A stretch of 64,000 nucleotides of DNA from NCBI GenBank assembly GCA_041941305.1, contig JBGTQJ010000054.1:1-64000 (forward strand). Direction: 5' to 3'. Origin of the DNA: JANSWP01 sp041941305. GTDB lineage: Bacteria; Bacteroidota; Bacteroidia; Chitinophagales; Saprospiraceae. Below the pieces are notes generated by a model that saw only the letters and a list, made by a program, of their open reading frames with translations, was not told where the DNA came from and ran no database searches. Shown here piece by piece: positions 35,376 through 43,435 of the stretch; position 1 is the first letter of the stretch; each line of letters opens with the position of its first letter. The translations under genes were made by a program, and so were the position numbers.

Positions 35376-35473
35376 CTGGTAGCTGGGTACTGGATTTCTG
35401 GTCGCTGGTTTGCTGGGTTATGGTCATTAGTGACCAAGCCTCTGTAATCAGTGCCCAGCTACCAGTACCCAGC
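35376..35473. repeat. Word-array quasi-palindrome upstream of gldM
   Basis: CTGGTAGCTGGG (35376-35387) pairs perfectly with 35454-35465, and GCTGGGTACTGG (35382-35393) pairs perfectly with 35462-35473. The centre is GGTCATTAGTGACC (35422-35435). The frame through it is open by chance and is not part of gldM. Confidence 0.65.
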
Positions 35474-35494
35474 AACAAGAAAACCTATTTGCTT

Positions 35495-37009
35495 ATGTCT
35501 ATTCCAAAGGAACCCAGGCAGCTGATGATTAATTTGATGTACCTGGTACTTACAGCAATGCTTGCACTCAATGTCTCTGCAGAAGTGCTGCATGCTTTCA
35601 TGAGCATGGACAAGAGTTTAAATCAAAGCAGCAGCCTGGTAGGCAACTCAAATGATCAGCTCTTAAATGCAATTTCAGCGCATGCAGAAGCCTATTCACA
35701 GTATGAACCATATAAAGTAAAAGCAGCTCAGGTTCAAAAAATTGCAAAAACCTTCCATAATTATGTTGCAAAGTTGAAAGACAACTTGATCGAACAAGCT
35801 GGAGGATTAGCTGAAGATGGTTTACCCAAAAGAAAATCAGATAAGGATATAACAACGAGATTCCTGGTAAAAGAGGGAAATGGCGAACTTTTGGAAAAGG
35901 AGATTCTGGAGACGAGAGGTCAATTATTGAACCTTATAGAAGATCCCGAACTGAGAAAACGATTGGTTTTGAGTATTCCATTGAATGTAGAAGATATACC
36001 AAAAGATTCGGACAAAAAGACCTGGTCGCAGTTCAAATTTCAGCAAATGCCTGTGGCTGCTGTTTTGCCAATGCTCAGCAAATTTCAGCATGATACCAAA
36101 ATTGCTGAAACCGCTATTTTGAATCATTTTTCCAATGAAATCAATGCCTCAACCACTATTCCTGATGCTTTTGAACCTGTCATTGCTACTGACAAAAGTT
36201 ATGTAATTCGAGGAGAAGAATTTCGAGGAGAAATATTCCTGGCAGCCTATAGTAGTACAGCAGACAATATTTCTGTAAGTGTAGACGGCAGAAGTTTTCC
36301 TGTAGAAAATGGAAAAGCAGTTTTTGCTTCAAACCCCAACTCAATCGGCACAAAAAATCACGAAATGATTATCAATTTGGAAAATCCACTCACAGGAGAA
36401 GTGAAAACATTTAAGAAGGATTTTTCTTATGAAGTAGGTGATCGATCTGTTGCAGTTTCCCTGGATAAGATGAATGTGCTTTATGTTGGGGTAGACAATC
36501 CCATTACGATTTCTGCTGCTGGAACACCCAGTGGGCAAATTCGAGTTTCATCCAAGGGGGTTGAGTTAAGGAAAAATGGAAACGGAAAGTTTATTGCGAA
36601 GCCATCAGAAACTGGAAAAGCATCTATAACTGTTTCAGGCGGGGGCTTAAAACCTACCATTTTCGAATACAAAGTGAAGCGCATTCCAGATCCTGTCTTG
36701 ATGCTTGGCACTAAAAAAGGCGGCTCAATGACGCCAGCAGAAATGGCAGTCCAACCTGGAATAATTCCCATGCTGGAAAACTTTCATTTCAATGCCAAAT
36801 GCAAGATTGACGAATTTGAAGTAGCCCGTGTGCGAAAAGGTGACGTCGCAGCCACCATCAATCGCGGCGGGCGCTTCGGAACTGCTGCCAAACGCCTCAC
36901 TGAAAAAGCTCAAAGAGAAGACATTTTCTACTTTGATGAAGTATATGCTCTATGCCCAGGAGATAAAGTCCGTAGAAAACTCCCTGGTATGCTATTTAAA
37001 ATAAAATGA
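35495..37009 (+). CDS. gldM: Type IX secretion / gliding motor protein GldM
   Basis: GldM with GldL forms the proton-driven inner-membrane motor of T9SS (known). The frame is open from 35288, but the conserved start is MSIPKEPRQLMINLMYLVLT at the ATG 35495, giving 504 residues. The single N-terminal transmembrane helix (residues 10-30) contains the conserved Glu in ALNVSAEVLHAF. The rest is the long periplasmic stalk of beta-rich domains (SVDGRSFPVENGKAVF; GNPITISAAGTPSGQIR-like repeats). gldN follows 115 bp later. gldL, which normally precedes gldM, is absent: the upstream neighbour is the opposite-strand tatC. Confidence 0.93.
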   Translation: MSIPKEPRQLMINLMYLVLTAMLALNVSAEVLHAFMSMDKSLNQSSSLVGNSNDQLLNAISAHAEAYSQYEPYKVKAAQVQKIAKTFHNYVAKLKDNLIEQAGGLAEDGLPKRKSDKDITTRFLVKEGNGELLEKEILETRGQLLNLIEDPELRKRLVLSIPLNVEDIPKDSDKKTWSQFKFQQMPVAAVLPMLSKFQHDTKIAETAILNHFSNEINASTTIPDAFEPVIATDKSYVIRGEEFRGEIFLAAYSSTADNISVSVDGRSFPVENGKAVFASNPNSIGTKNHEMIINLENPLTGEVKTFKKDFSYEVGDRSVAVSLDKMNVLYVGVDNPITISAAGTPSGQIRVSSKGVELRKNGNGKFIAKPSETGKASITVSGGGLKPTIFEYKVKRIPDPVLMLGTKKGGSMTPAEMAVQPGIIPMLENFHFNAKCKIDEFEVARVRKGDVAATINRGGRFGTAAKRLTEKAQREDIFYFDEVYALCPGDKVRRKLPGMLFKIK

Positions 37010-37020
37010 CAAACAATTTT

Positions 37021-37109
37021 GATGTTATAATGCTGCAATCTTACGATGCTGTAATATGTTTTCTCTATTCCCAAATTACAAGATTACAGCACCGTAGAAT
37101 CATAAAATC
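37021..37109. repeat. Word-array quasi-palindrome between gldM and gldN
   Basis: The left arm (37021-37058) repeats ATGCTGCAATCTTACGATGC-type words, and the right arm (37075-37109) is its inexact reverse complement (ATTACAGCACCGTAGAATCA). It fills most of the gap. Confidence 0.6.
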
Positions 37110-37123
37110 AAAAAATTATAATT

Positions 37124-37927
37124 ATGAAGCAATTCCTTTTCATTGCCACAATTTTGTGTGCGAGTCTCAGTCTTTACTCCCAACCTCTAAATGACATTGT
37201 AGATAGAACCCTGGTAGCGGAAAAACCGCTTTTGGCATATCAACCATTACAGGAAAGAGATTTACTTTGGGAAAAAAGAGTCTGGCGAGTTATAGATGCC
37301 AGAGAAAAAATAAACCTGCCGTTTATGTATCCCCAAAAACCATTTTTTGAAATTATTACAGATGCTGCAGTCAATGGCGAAATACATCTGTATAGCACTG
37401 AATCTGAATTTTTTACACTTCCACTGAGTGTCGATGAAATTCACGAGACATTGTATGAAAGAGACACGGTTAGAACTTTTGATACCGAAACCTACACGGA
37501 AATCATCACCCCAATCGAGAATTATATCAACTACGAAAACATCAAGCGTTTTCGAATCAAAGAGGTTTGGTACTTTGATAGCAAAACATCGAGTATGCAG
37601 GTCAGAATATTAGGTATTGCACCTTTGCTGGAGGTTTATGGAGAAGGCGGCGATTTCCGCTACGAGAAACCACTTTTCTGGCTACACTACCCCAGTGCAA
37701 GAGAAATGCTTTCCAGGCAAGTCGTTTTCAATCCTGGCAATGATGCTTCCAGAATGACCTGGGAGGATTTATTCGAAATCCGAAAATTCTCCAGTTATAT
37801 TTATAAGGAATCAAATGTGAGAGACAATCGTCTGGAAGATTTGTATTCAGGAGTTGATTTGCTACTGGAGGCTGATAAAATCAATCAGGAAATTTTTAAT
37901 TACGAACATGACAGATGGAGTTATTGA
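37124..37927 (+). CDS. gldN: Type IX secretion / gliding protein GldN (PorN)
   Basis: This 267-residue periplasmic protein has a signal peptide (MKQFLFIATILCASLSLYSQ). Family segments are DLLWEKRVWRVIDAREKINL, a segment starting FMYPQKPFFEII, RIKEVWYFDSKTSSMQVRIL, and the C-terminal region NDASRMTWEDLFEIRKFSSY. GldN forms the periplasmic ring with GldK (known). It is followed by an intrinsic terminator, so gldM-gldN end here. Confidence 0.92.
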   Translation: MKQFLFIATILCASLSLYSQPLNDIVDRTLVAEKPLLAYQPLQERDLLWEKRVWRVIDAREKINLPFMYPQKPFFEIITDAAVNGEIHLYSTESEFFTLPLSVDEIHETLYERDTVRTFDTETYTEIITPIENYINYENIKRFRIKEVWYFDSKTSSMQVRILGIAPLLEVYGEGGDFRYEKPLFWLHYPSAREMLSRQVVFNPGNDASRMTWEDLFEIRKFSSYIYKESNVRDNRLEDLYSGVDLLLEADKINQEIFNYEHDRWSY

Positions 37928-37974
37928 TTATTCAAATCGAAAATTATCGATAAAAGTCACGTCCCAACAACTTT

Positions 37975-38006
37975 TCTTCGGTGGCAAGATCCGCCGAAGA
38001 TTTTTT
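37975..38006 (+). terminator. Terminator after gldN
   Basis: The arms TCTTCGGTGG (37975-37984) and CCGCCGAAGA (37991-38000), with one G-U pair, are followed by six T. Confidence 0.8.
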
Positions 38007-38007
38007 G

Positions 38008-38763
38008 TTATGCCAACATCCCACCATCTATTGGTAAGCAAAGTCCAGTCACAAAAGAGCTCTGTTCATCACAAAGCCATAAAATTGCATTACATATATC
38101 TTCTGTCTGTCCATAGCGACGAAGTGGAATACCTTTTATAAGTTTCTCTTCAAAACCCGGAGCTGCATCAAAAAGAGAATCAACCAGAGGAGTTCTGGTA
38201 AAAACAGGACACACCGCATTGACTCGAATGTTCATTTTGGCATATTCCAGCGCTGCTGTTTTGGTCAAGCCTAAAACAGCATGCTTGCTTGCTACATAAG
38301 CACTGGCATTGCCCAAACCTTTCAGTCCGGCGATGGAAGAGATATTAATAATGACTCCACTTTTTTGTTCAGACATCACCTTTAATTCTTCTCTCATGCA
38401 ATAAAAAACGCCCGTTTGATTGATTGCGATAACATGGTCCCAATCTTCATCTGTATACATCGCGGTAGGTGCAAAGGGTCCTCCTATTCCAGCATTATTG
38501 ATTGCAATATCGAGTTGACCAAATTTATTGATAGATTCCTGAACCAGAAGTTGGATATCTGATTTATTCGAAACATCTGTTTTTATGAAAATAGCCTCAC
38601 CACCATATCCTTTTATCTCAGAAACAACTTCATTTCCTTTCGTTTCATTAATATCTGAAACAACCACTTTTGCACCTTTTTCAGCAAAAGCTATTGCGGT
38701 AGTTTTTCCTATTCCAGAAGCTGCTCCAGTTATGAGCACTACTTTTTCGGCAAATGTTTTCAT
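38008..38763 (-). CDS. Short-chain dehydrogenase/reductase (SDR)
   Basis: The ATG at 38763 (MKTFAEKVVLITGAASGIGK) gives 251 residues; the frame is open nine codons further. It has the NAD(P)-binding TGAASGIG motif, the NNAG motif (AINNAGIGGPF), the catalytic Ser and YxxxK (NISSIAGLKGL and SAYVASKHAV), and the PG-type end GLCLPIDGGMLA. It is a classical SDR; the acidic residue after strand 2 (VVVSDINETKG) favours NAD(H). The substrate is unknown. It stands alone, convergent with gldN. Confidence 0.92.
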   Translation of the reverse strand: MKTFAEKVVLITGAASGIGKTTAIAFAEKGAKVVVSDINETKGNEVVSEIKGYGGEAIFIKTDVSNKSDIQLLVQESINKFGQLDIAINNAGIGGPFAPTAMYTDEDWDHVIAINQTGVFYCMREELKVMSEQKSGVIINISSIAGLKGLGNASAYVASKHAVLGLTKTAALEYAKMNIRVNAVCPVFTRTPLVDSLFDAAPGFEEKLIKGIPLRRYGQTEDICNAILWLCDEQSSFVTGLCLPIDGGMLA

Positions 38764-38842
38764 AATCCAAATTGATAACCCTGCTGACACTGTTTGGCTT
38801 CATTCCTTTGAAATGCTTAACAGTATCAGCAAAAAACAGGAA

Positions 38843-38870
38843 AGGGCATGGTCATCGCCCATGCCCTCTG
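38843..38870 (-). terminator. Terminator of the ATP synthase operon
   Basis: The arms AGGGCATGG (38843-38851) and CCATGCCCT (38859-38867) form a perfect hairpin. On the leftward transcript a U-rich stretch follows. It lies 150 bp beyond atpG. Confidence 0.65.
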
Positions 38871-38935
38871 CTTTTCGTATTACTTTGACGTACTATAGAA
38901 AAATCAATTTATTTTCCCACAAAGCTCCTTTCTCC

Positions 38936-39012
38936 TCACTTCACCTGCTTCAGCCTTCAATCATTATTCATTCTTTCACTTTTCATTCTTTCATTATCAA
39001 ACCTTTGATTCA
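38936..39012. repeat. GAATGAAA word array downstream of atpG
   Basis: In the atpG sense the gap iterates AATGAAAGAATGAAAAGTGA-type words. Only one arm is seen. It starts a few bases after the atpG stop. Confidence 0.4.
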
Positions 39013-39016
39013 ATCA

Positions 39017-39907
39017 CTACGCTCCTTCCAAGGCAGCAGCACCACCAACAATCTCCAAAATCTCTTTTGTAATTGCCTCCTGACGAGCTTTGTTATAAGT
39101 CAATTTCAAATCATTTAAAAGCTCATTAGCGTTTTCAGATGCTTTATCCATTGCGGTCATACGCGCTCCGTGTTCAGAAGCATGTGTATCGAGCAAAAAT
39201 TTCTGAAATGTCGTTTGAAGAATGCTAGGAACCAAAATCTCCAATAACTCTTCCTCTCCAGGTTCAAATTGATAATTCGCTTTTCCTTTGGCATCTTCAT
39301 CAGATTCTACTTTGGGAACTGGCAACCACTGCTCAATTTCAGTAAATTGAGTAGCTGCATTTTTAAATCGGCCATACGCTACTTCCACTACGTCATACTC
39401 ATTATTTTCAAAAGCATCCATCAGACCTTGTGAAACCTGAACCACATTATCAAAACTCAAATCATTAAACAATTCCACGTAATCAGTAATCCGTTTGATT
39501 TTTGGAAAATTCTTTCTGAAAAAGTCATTTCCTTTTTTACCAATCGGTAAAATCGTCAAATTGCCTGCACTTGTTGCATCAGCATATTTTCCATTGATGA
39601 GTCCTAAAGCAGCTTTGATTACATTGGAATTGAAAGCTCCACACAAGCCCCTATTTGATGTAACAACTACGATACACGCATTTTTCACAGGTCTTTCCAC
39701 ACCAAAAGAAGTAGTACCACCTCCTCCGATGTTGGAAAGTATATTGCGAAGCATTTCATTTTGTTTGTTCGCATAAGGACGCATTTGCACAATTGCCTGT
39801 TGTGCTTTTCTCAGCTTGGCTGCAGATACCATTTTCATCGCTTTGGTAATCTGCTGAGTATTGACAACCGACTTAATACGTTCGCGAACTTCTTTTAAAT
39901 TAGCCAT
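39017..39907 (-). CDS. atpG: ATP synthase gamma subunit
   Basis: The ATG at 39907 gives 296 residues starting MANLKEVRERIKSVVNTQQI, the conserved N-terminal helix of the rotor shaft. The frame is open eight codons further. The C-terminal helix reads EHGARMTAMDKASENANELL and ends QEAITKEILEIVGGAAALEG, the conserved catch region. It is the last gene of the leftward atpBEFHAG operon; the beta and epsilon genes (atpD, atpC) do not follow, consistent with a separate atpDC locus. Confidence 0.96.
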   Translation of the reverse strand: MANLKEVRERIKSVVNTQQITKAMKMVSAAKLRKAQQAIVQMRPYANKQNEMLRNILSNIGGGGTTSFGVERPVKNACIVVVTSNRGLCGAFNSNVIKAALGLINGKYADATSAGNLTILPIGKKGNDFFRKNFPKIKRITDYVELFNDLSFDNVVQVSQGLMDAFENNEYDVVEVAYGRFKNAATQFTEIEQWLPVPKVESDEDAKGKANYQFEPGEEELLEILVPSILQTTFQKFLLDTHASEHGARMTAMDKASENANELLNDLKLTYNKARQEAITKEILEIVGGAAALEGA

Positions 39908-39934
39908 GTGGCGAATTAAGATTATATTCAATTG

Positions 39935-39967
39935 AGATGTGAATGATTTGGAAAACCATTCACATCT
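39935..39967. repeat. Hairpin between atpA and atpG
   Basis: The perfect arms AGATGTGAATG (39935-39945) and CATTCACATCT (39957-39967) fill most of the 70-bp gap. There is no T tail in the operon direction, so an mRNA-processing or stability element is more likely than a terminator. Confidence 0.6.
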
Positions 39968-39977
39968 GAGTCAATTT

Positions 39978-41570
39978 TTATCCTTTAGCAGCAAACTGAG
40001 CTACCAACTCTTTCCCTAATTTCTCTACAGCAGCTGTAGCTTCGTCTGTCAATTTTCCTGAACGGAAAGTATCCAATACATCTGGGTGCAATTGTTCCAA
40101 TTTCAACAAGAAAATTTCTTCGAATTCCTTCATTTTCTCTACTGGCACATCTGCAACCAATCCTTTTGTTCCCAAGTAAATAATGGCAATTTGCTTCTCA
40201 ACAGTTACTGGAGAATATTGCGCTTGTTTCAAGATTTCCACGTTGCGCTTTCCTTTTTCCAAAACTGCCTGAGTAGCAGCATCCAAATCAGAACCGAATT
40301 TTGCAAAGGCTTCCAACTCACGGTATTGTGCCTGGTCAAGTTTCAAAGTACCTGCTACTTTTTTCATTGACTTAATCTGAGCAGAACCACCTACCCGGCT
40401 TACAGAAATACCCACGTTAATCGCAGGACGCACACCGGCGTTAAACAAATTCGACTCGAGGAAAATCTGACCATCTGTAATAGAAATCACGTTGGTTGGA
40501 ATATAAGCAGAAACGTCACCAGCCTGAGTTTCAATTATTGGAAGTGCGGTTAAGGACCCACCTCCTTTTACTATACCCGCTTTTTTCAAACTCTCCGGCA
40601 AGTCATTCATATTTTGAGCAATCTCATCATTGTTAATGACCTTAGCTGCACGCTCCAATAAGCGAGAGTGCAAGTAGAAAACATCACCAGGATATGCCTC
40701 ACGTCCAGGAGGACGACGCAATAAAAGCGATACTTCACGATAAGCTACAGCTTGTTTAGACAAATCATCGTAAATGATCAATGCCGGACGACCCGTATCC
40801 CGAAAATACTCACCAATTGCAGCGCCTGCAAATGGAGCGTAGAATACCAGTGGTGCAGGATCTGCAGCAGAAGCAGAAACAATCACTGTATAATCCATAG
40901 CTCCCGCCTCTTCCAAAGTTGCAGCAACATTTGCTACAGTAGAAGCTTTTTGACCTGCAGCTACATAAATACAGAATACAGGCTCACCTCTGTCATAAAA
41001 TTCTTTTTGGTTGATGATGGTGTCAATTGCAATTGCAGTTTTACCAGTTTGACGGTCACCAATAATCAACTCACGTTGCCCTCTTCCAATAGGAATCATT
41101 GCGTCAATCGCTTTAATACCCGTTTGGAGTGGCTCAGATACTGGTTGTCTGTAGATTACACCTGGAGCTTTACGCTCAATTGGCATTTCATACAAATCAC
41201 CAGTAATAGGTCCTTTACCATCAATTGGCTGTCCCAAGGGATTCACTACACGACCAACCATTCCCTCTCCAACACCAATAGATGCAATTTTTCCAGTTCT
41301 ACGAACAGTAGAACCTTCTCGAATACCATCGCCAGGTCCCATCAATACTACCCCTACGTTGTCTTCTTCAAGGTTCAAAACGATAGCTTCAACATCAGTT
41401 TCAAATTTCACCAGTTCTCCAGCTTGTGCGCTATTCAGTCCATAAACGCGAGCAATACCGTCACCCACTTGGAGTACGGTACCAACTTCTTCTAATTCAG
41501 TCGCAGTGCTGAATCCTGATAATTGTTGTTTAAGTATCGCTGATATTTCATCAGGTTTTACATTAACCAT
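39978..41570 (-). CDS. atpA: ATP synthase alpha subunit
   Basis: This 530-residue subunit of F1 has the P-loop GDRQTGKT (171-178), the conserved VGDGIARVYGL and VVNPLGQPIDGKGPI, and the alpha signature PAINVGISVSRVGGSAQIK. It holds the non-catalytic nucleotide sites. The order atpH-atpA-atpG is usual. Confidence 0.97.
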   Translation of the reverse strand: MVNVKPDEISAILKQQLSGFSTATELEEVGTVLQVGDGIARVYGLNSAQAGELVKFETDVEAIVLNLEEDNVGVVLMGPGDGIREGSTVRRTGKIASIGVGEGMVGRVVNPLGQPIDGKGPITGDLYEMPIERKAPGVIYRQPVSEPLQTGIKAIDAMIPIGRGQRELIIGDRQTGKTAIAIDTIINQKEFYDRGEPVFCIYVAAGQKASTVANVAATLEEAGAMDYTVIVSASAADPAPLVFYAPFAGAAIGEYFRDTGRPALIIYDDLSKQAVAYREVSLLLRRPPGREAYPGDVFYLHSRLLERAAKVINNDEIAQNMNDLPESLKKAGIVKGGGSLTALPIIETQAGDVSAYIPTNVISITDGQIFLESNLFNAGVRPAINVGISVSRVGGSAQIKSMKKVAGTLKLDQAQYRELEAFAKFGSDLDAATQAVLEKGKRNVEILKQAQYSPVTVEKQIAIIYLGTKGLVADVPVEKMKEFEEIFLLKLEQLHPDVLDTFRSGKLTDEATAAVEKLGKELVAQFAAKG

Positions 41571-41657
41571 ATCTTTATTTATTTACGATTTACGAATTTT
41601 CCAATCCCAAAGAGACTACCCAAAAAGGGGATTCCTTTGGAAGGATCAAAAAATTGC

Positions 41658-42227
41658 CTAGCTGGCAATAATTTGAGAAATATATAGATTGTCTTTAAAG
41701 TCTTTACTCAAAAGATCAAGCTTGTGTTTCACACTGGCATCATACAGTTTGTCATCAAATTCCAGCACAAACCCACCAATCAATTTTGGATCAACTTCAG
41801 TCACAATTTCTACTTTTTCATCTGTCACATCACTTGCAACCAGTTTTTTGCGGATTGATTCCAATGCATCTTTCCCCAAAGCCACAGCAGTTTTGATTTT
41901 TACCGTTGAAATATGTTTAATGACTTTGTATTGTGTAATAAATTCTCTTGCAATATCAGGCAAGAAAGACTCCCTTCCTTTTTTCAAGAGAATATTCAAA
42001 AAAGCCATGGTCAATTCATCGTATTTCCCTTCAAACAAGGATTTGAAGATCTGAGCCTTTTTGTCGGAATTGATGATTGGGCTTTTCAATAAAAGGTAGA
42101 AATCGCGATTCTTTGTCACTTCACCAAAAGATTGTACATCTTCCAATATCCGCTCCAGCTTACCCTGCTCGGTAGCCAGGTCAATCAACGATTTCGCATA
42201 TCTGTTCGCAATTCTTATTGCAGACAT
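41658..42227 (-). CDS. atpH: ATP synthase delta subunit
   Basis: This 189-residue stator subunit (OSCP type) has the N-terminal helical bundle (IRIANRYAKSLIDLATEQGK) and the C-terminal signature VDPKLIGGFVLEFDDKLYDA. It links F1 alpha to the b subunit. Upstream it is separated from atpF by the word array at 42235-42338. Confidence 0.95.
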   Translation of the reverse strand: MSAIRIANRYAKSLIDLATEQGKLERILEDVQSFGEVTKNRDFYLLLKSPIINSDKKAQIFKSLFEGKYDELTMAFLNILLKKGRESFLPDIAREFITQYKVIKHISTVKIKTAVALGKDALESIRKKLVASDVTDEKVEIVTEVDPKLIGGFVLEFDDKLYDASVKHKLDLLSKDFKDNLYISQIIAS

Positions 42228-42234
42228 CTTTTTC

Positions 42235-42338
42235 GGTTGGCAGTTGGCAGTTTCAGTTGGCAGTTTACAGTTGACAGGGAGCAGTTTAATTTACTGCAAG
42301 CTGCGTACTGCATGCTGCATACTGTTTACTGCATACTA
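42235..42338. repeat. Word-array element filling the atpF-atpH gap
   Basis: In the operon sense the first arm iterates GCAGTA-type words (TATGCAGTAAACAGTATGCA, then GCATGCAGTACGCAGC), beginning with the atpF stop codon TAG itself. The second arm iterates the complementary CAACTG/AACTGCC words. The whole gap, stop codon to 8 bp before the atpH ATG, is array. Confidence 0.7.
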
Positions 42339-42863
42339 ATTAAGTTTAATTTCATCCACCAAAGTATTGACATACTTCTCCTGGTCATTGTCGCCCTGGA
42401 GCTTTTGTTTCAATACTTTTTCAGCGATTTCCAAAGCCATGTTCCCTACTTGATTTTTGATATCAATCATGGCAGCCATTTTTTGATTTTCAATTTGCTC
42501 TTTGGCATCCGAAACGATCTTTTTGGCTTCTTCTTTTGCTTTGGTTTTAGCTTCAGAAATGATATTGTCTTTCACCTCTTTGGCTTCCCTCAAAATCTTT
42601 GCTCTTTCTTCACGCGCTTGCGCCAACAGTTCCTCGTTTTCGGCTTTTAGGTTGGCCATCTCTTCCCTTGCCTTCTTAGCTTCATCCAGAGAGTTTTGAA
42701 TATCCTGTTCTCTTTTCTTTAAAGCTTGCGCAATTGGCTTGAAAGCAGCTTTGCCTACAATAAACCAGAAAAGCAGAAAAATAATACTTGTCCACAAAAT
42801 CAAACCCGGATCTGGCTGTAAAGGACCAAAGCCACCACCGGATAGAAATAATAAATCTGTCAT
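42336..42863 (-). CDS. atpF: ATP synthase b subunit
   Basis: This 175-residue protein has one N-terminal membrane helix (PGLILWTSIIFLLFWFIVGK) and a long charged coiled coil, the peripheral stalk. Its 3' codons run into the word array at 42235-42338. Confidence 0.95.
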   Translation of the reverse strand: MTDLLFLSGGGFGPLQPDPGLILWTSIIFLLFWFIVGKAAFKPIAQALKKREQDIQNSLDEAKKAREEMANLKAENEELLAQAREERAKILREAKEVKDNIISEAKTKAKEEAKKIVSDAKEQIENQKMAAMIDIKNQVGNMALEIAEKVLKQKLQGDNDQEKYVNTLVDEIKLN

Positions 42864-42876
42864 GATTCTTTATAAT

Positions 42877-42984
42877 GAAAAACTTAAAATGATAAATGTA
42901 AAATTTAAAAGTATTGACATTCTATGCATTAGGAATAGCTATCACTTTTACATTTTGACTTTTACATTTTAAATTTAAAATTTT
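42877..42984. repeat. Word-array quasi-palindrome in the atpE-atpF gap
   Basis: The left arm (42877-42912) repeats AAAATGATAAATGTAAAATT-type words, and the right arm (42943-42984) is its inexact reverse complement. Confidence 0.6.
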
Positions 42985-42989
42985 CAAGT

Positions 42990-43052
42990 GGGTTGAACCG
43001 ATAGCCAACCGCTACCTATTCAACCCTTTTTGTTGTCCCATCTCTTTGGGAC
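42990..43052. repeat. Two hairpins after atpE
   Basis: GGGTTGAA (42990-42997) pairs with TTCAACCC (43019-43026), and GTCCCA (43035-43040) pairs with TGGGAC (43047-43052). They lie between the atpE stop and the array at 42877-42984. They could set the high atpE:atpF ratio needed for the c-ring by mRNA processing (inference). Confidence 0.5.
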
Positions 43053-43074
43053 GTCTCTTTTCTAACTTCGCAAA

Positions 43075-43278
43075 TTATACGAAGAAAGCGAAGGCAATGG
43101 TCATCAAAGCTGCTCCCTCTACAAGTGCTGCCATGATCAACATGTTGGTACGAATTTCACCCGCAACTTCTGGTTGACGAGCGATACCTTCCATAGCTTT
43201 ACCACCGATGTAACCAACACCGATGCCTGCTCCTACAACTGCTAAACCAGCGCCTACTGCTGCAACTGTTCCAGTCAT
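43075..43278 (-). CDS. atpE: ATP synthase c subunit
   Basis: This 67-residue hairpin proteolipid has two helices and the polar loop ARQPE. The ion-binding Glu is in AALVEGAAL (E54). The residue after it is Gly, not the Ser/Thr of sodium-binding rings, so a proton-driven enzyme is likely. Flanking gaps on both sides carry inverted repeats. Confidence 0.96.
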   Translation of the reverse strand: MTGTVAAVGAGLAVVGAGIGVGYIGGKAMEGIARQPEVAGEIRTNMLIMAALVEGAALMTIAFAFFV

Positions 43279-43294
43279 AATTTCAAAATTTGAT

Positions 43295-43375
43295 GGCAGA
43301 ATAATGATGAATCATGAATTTTGAATGATGAATGTTTAAATGCATCATTTTTCCATGCATTCATTTTTTTTCCTT
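43295..43375. repeat. Word-array element between atpB and atpE
   Basis: AATGATGAATCATGAATTTT and related words (43302-43342) face CATCATTTTTCCATGCATTC (43342-43361), an inexact reverse complement. Confidence 0.5.
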
Positions 43376-43435
43376 ACCACATTGGTTATATAAATATCGT
43401 GAGCCCAATTAGCTCACAAAAAGTAATGATTCAAT

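Noticed and set aside
35288..35494. N-terminal extension of gldM
   Set aside because: The frame is open by chance through a word-array palindrome; the conserved GldM start is at 35495.
40752..41495. 247-residue ORF opposite atpA
   Set aside because: Antisense shadow of a highly conserved gene; its composition (Cys, Asn, Ser rich) is not protein-like.
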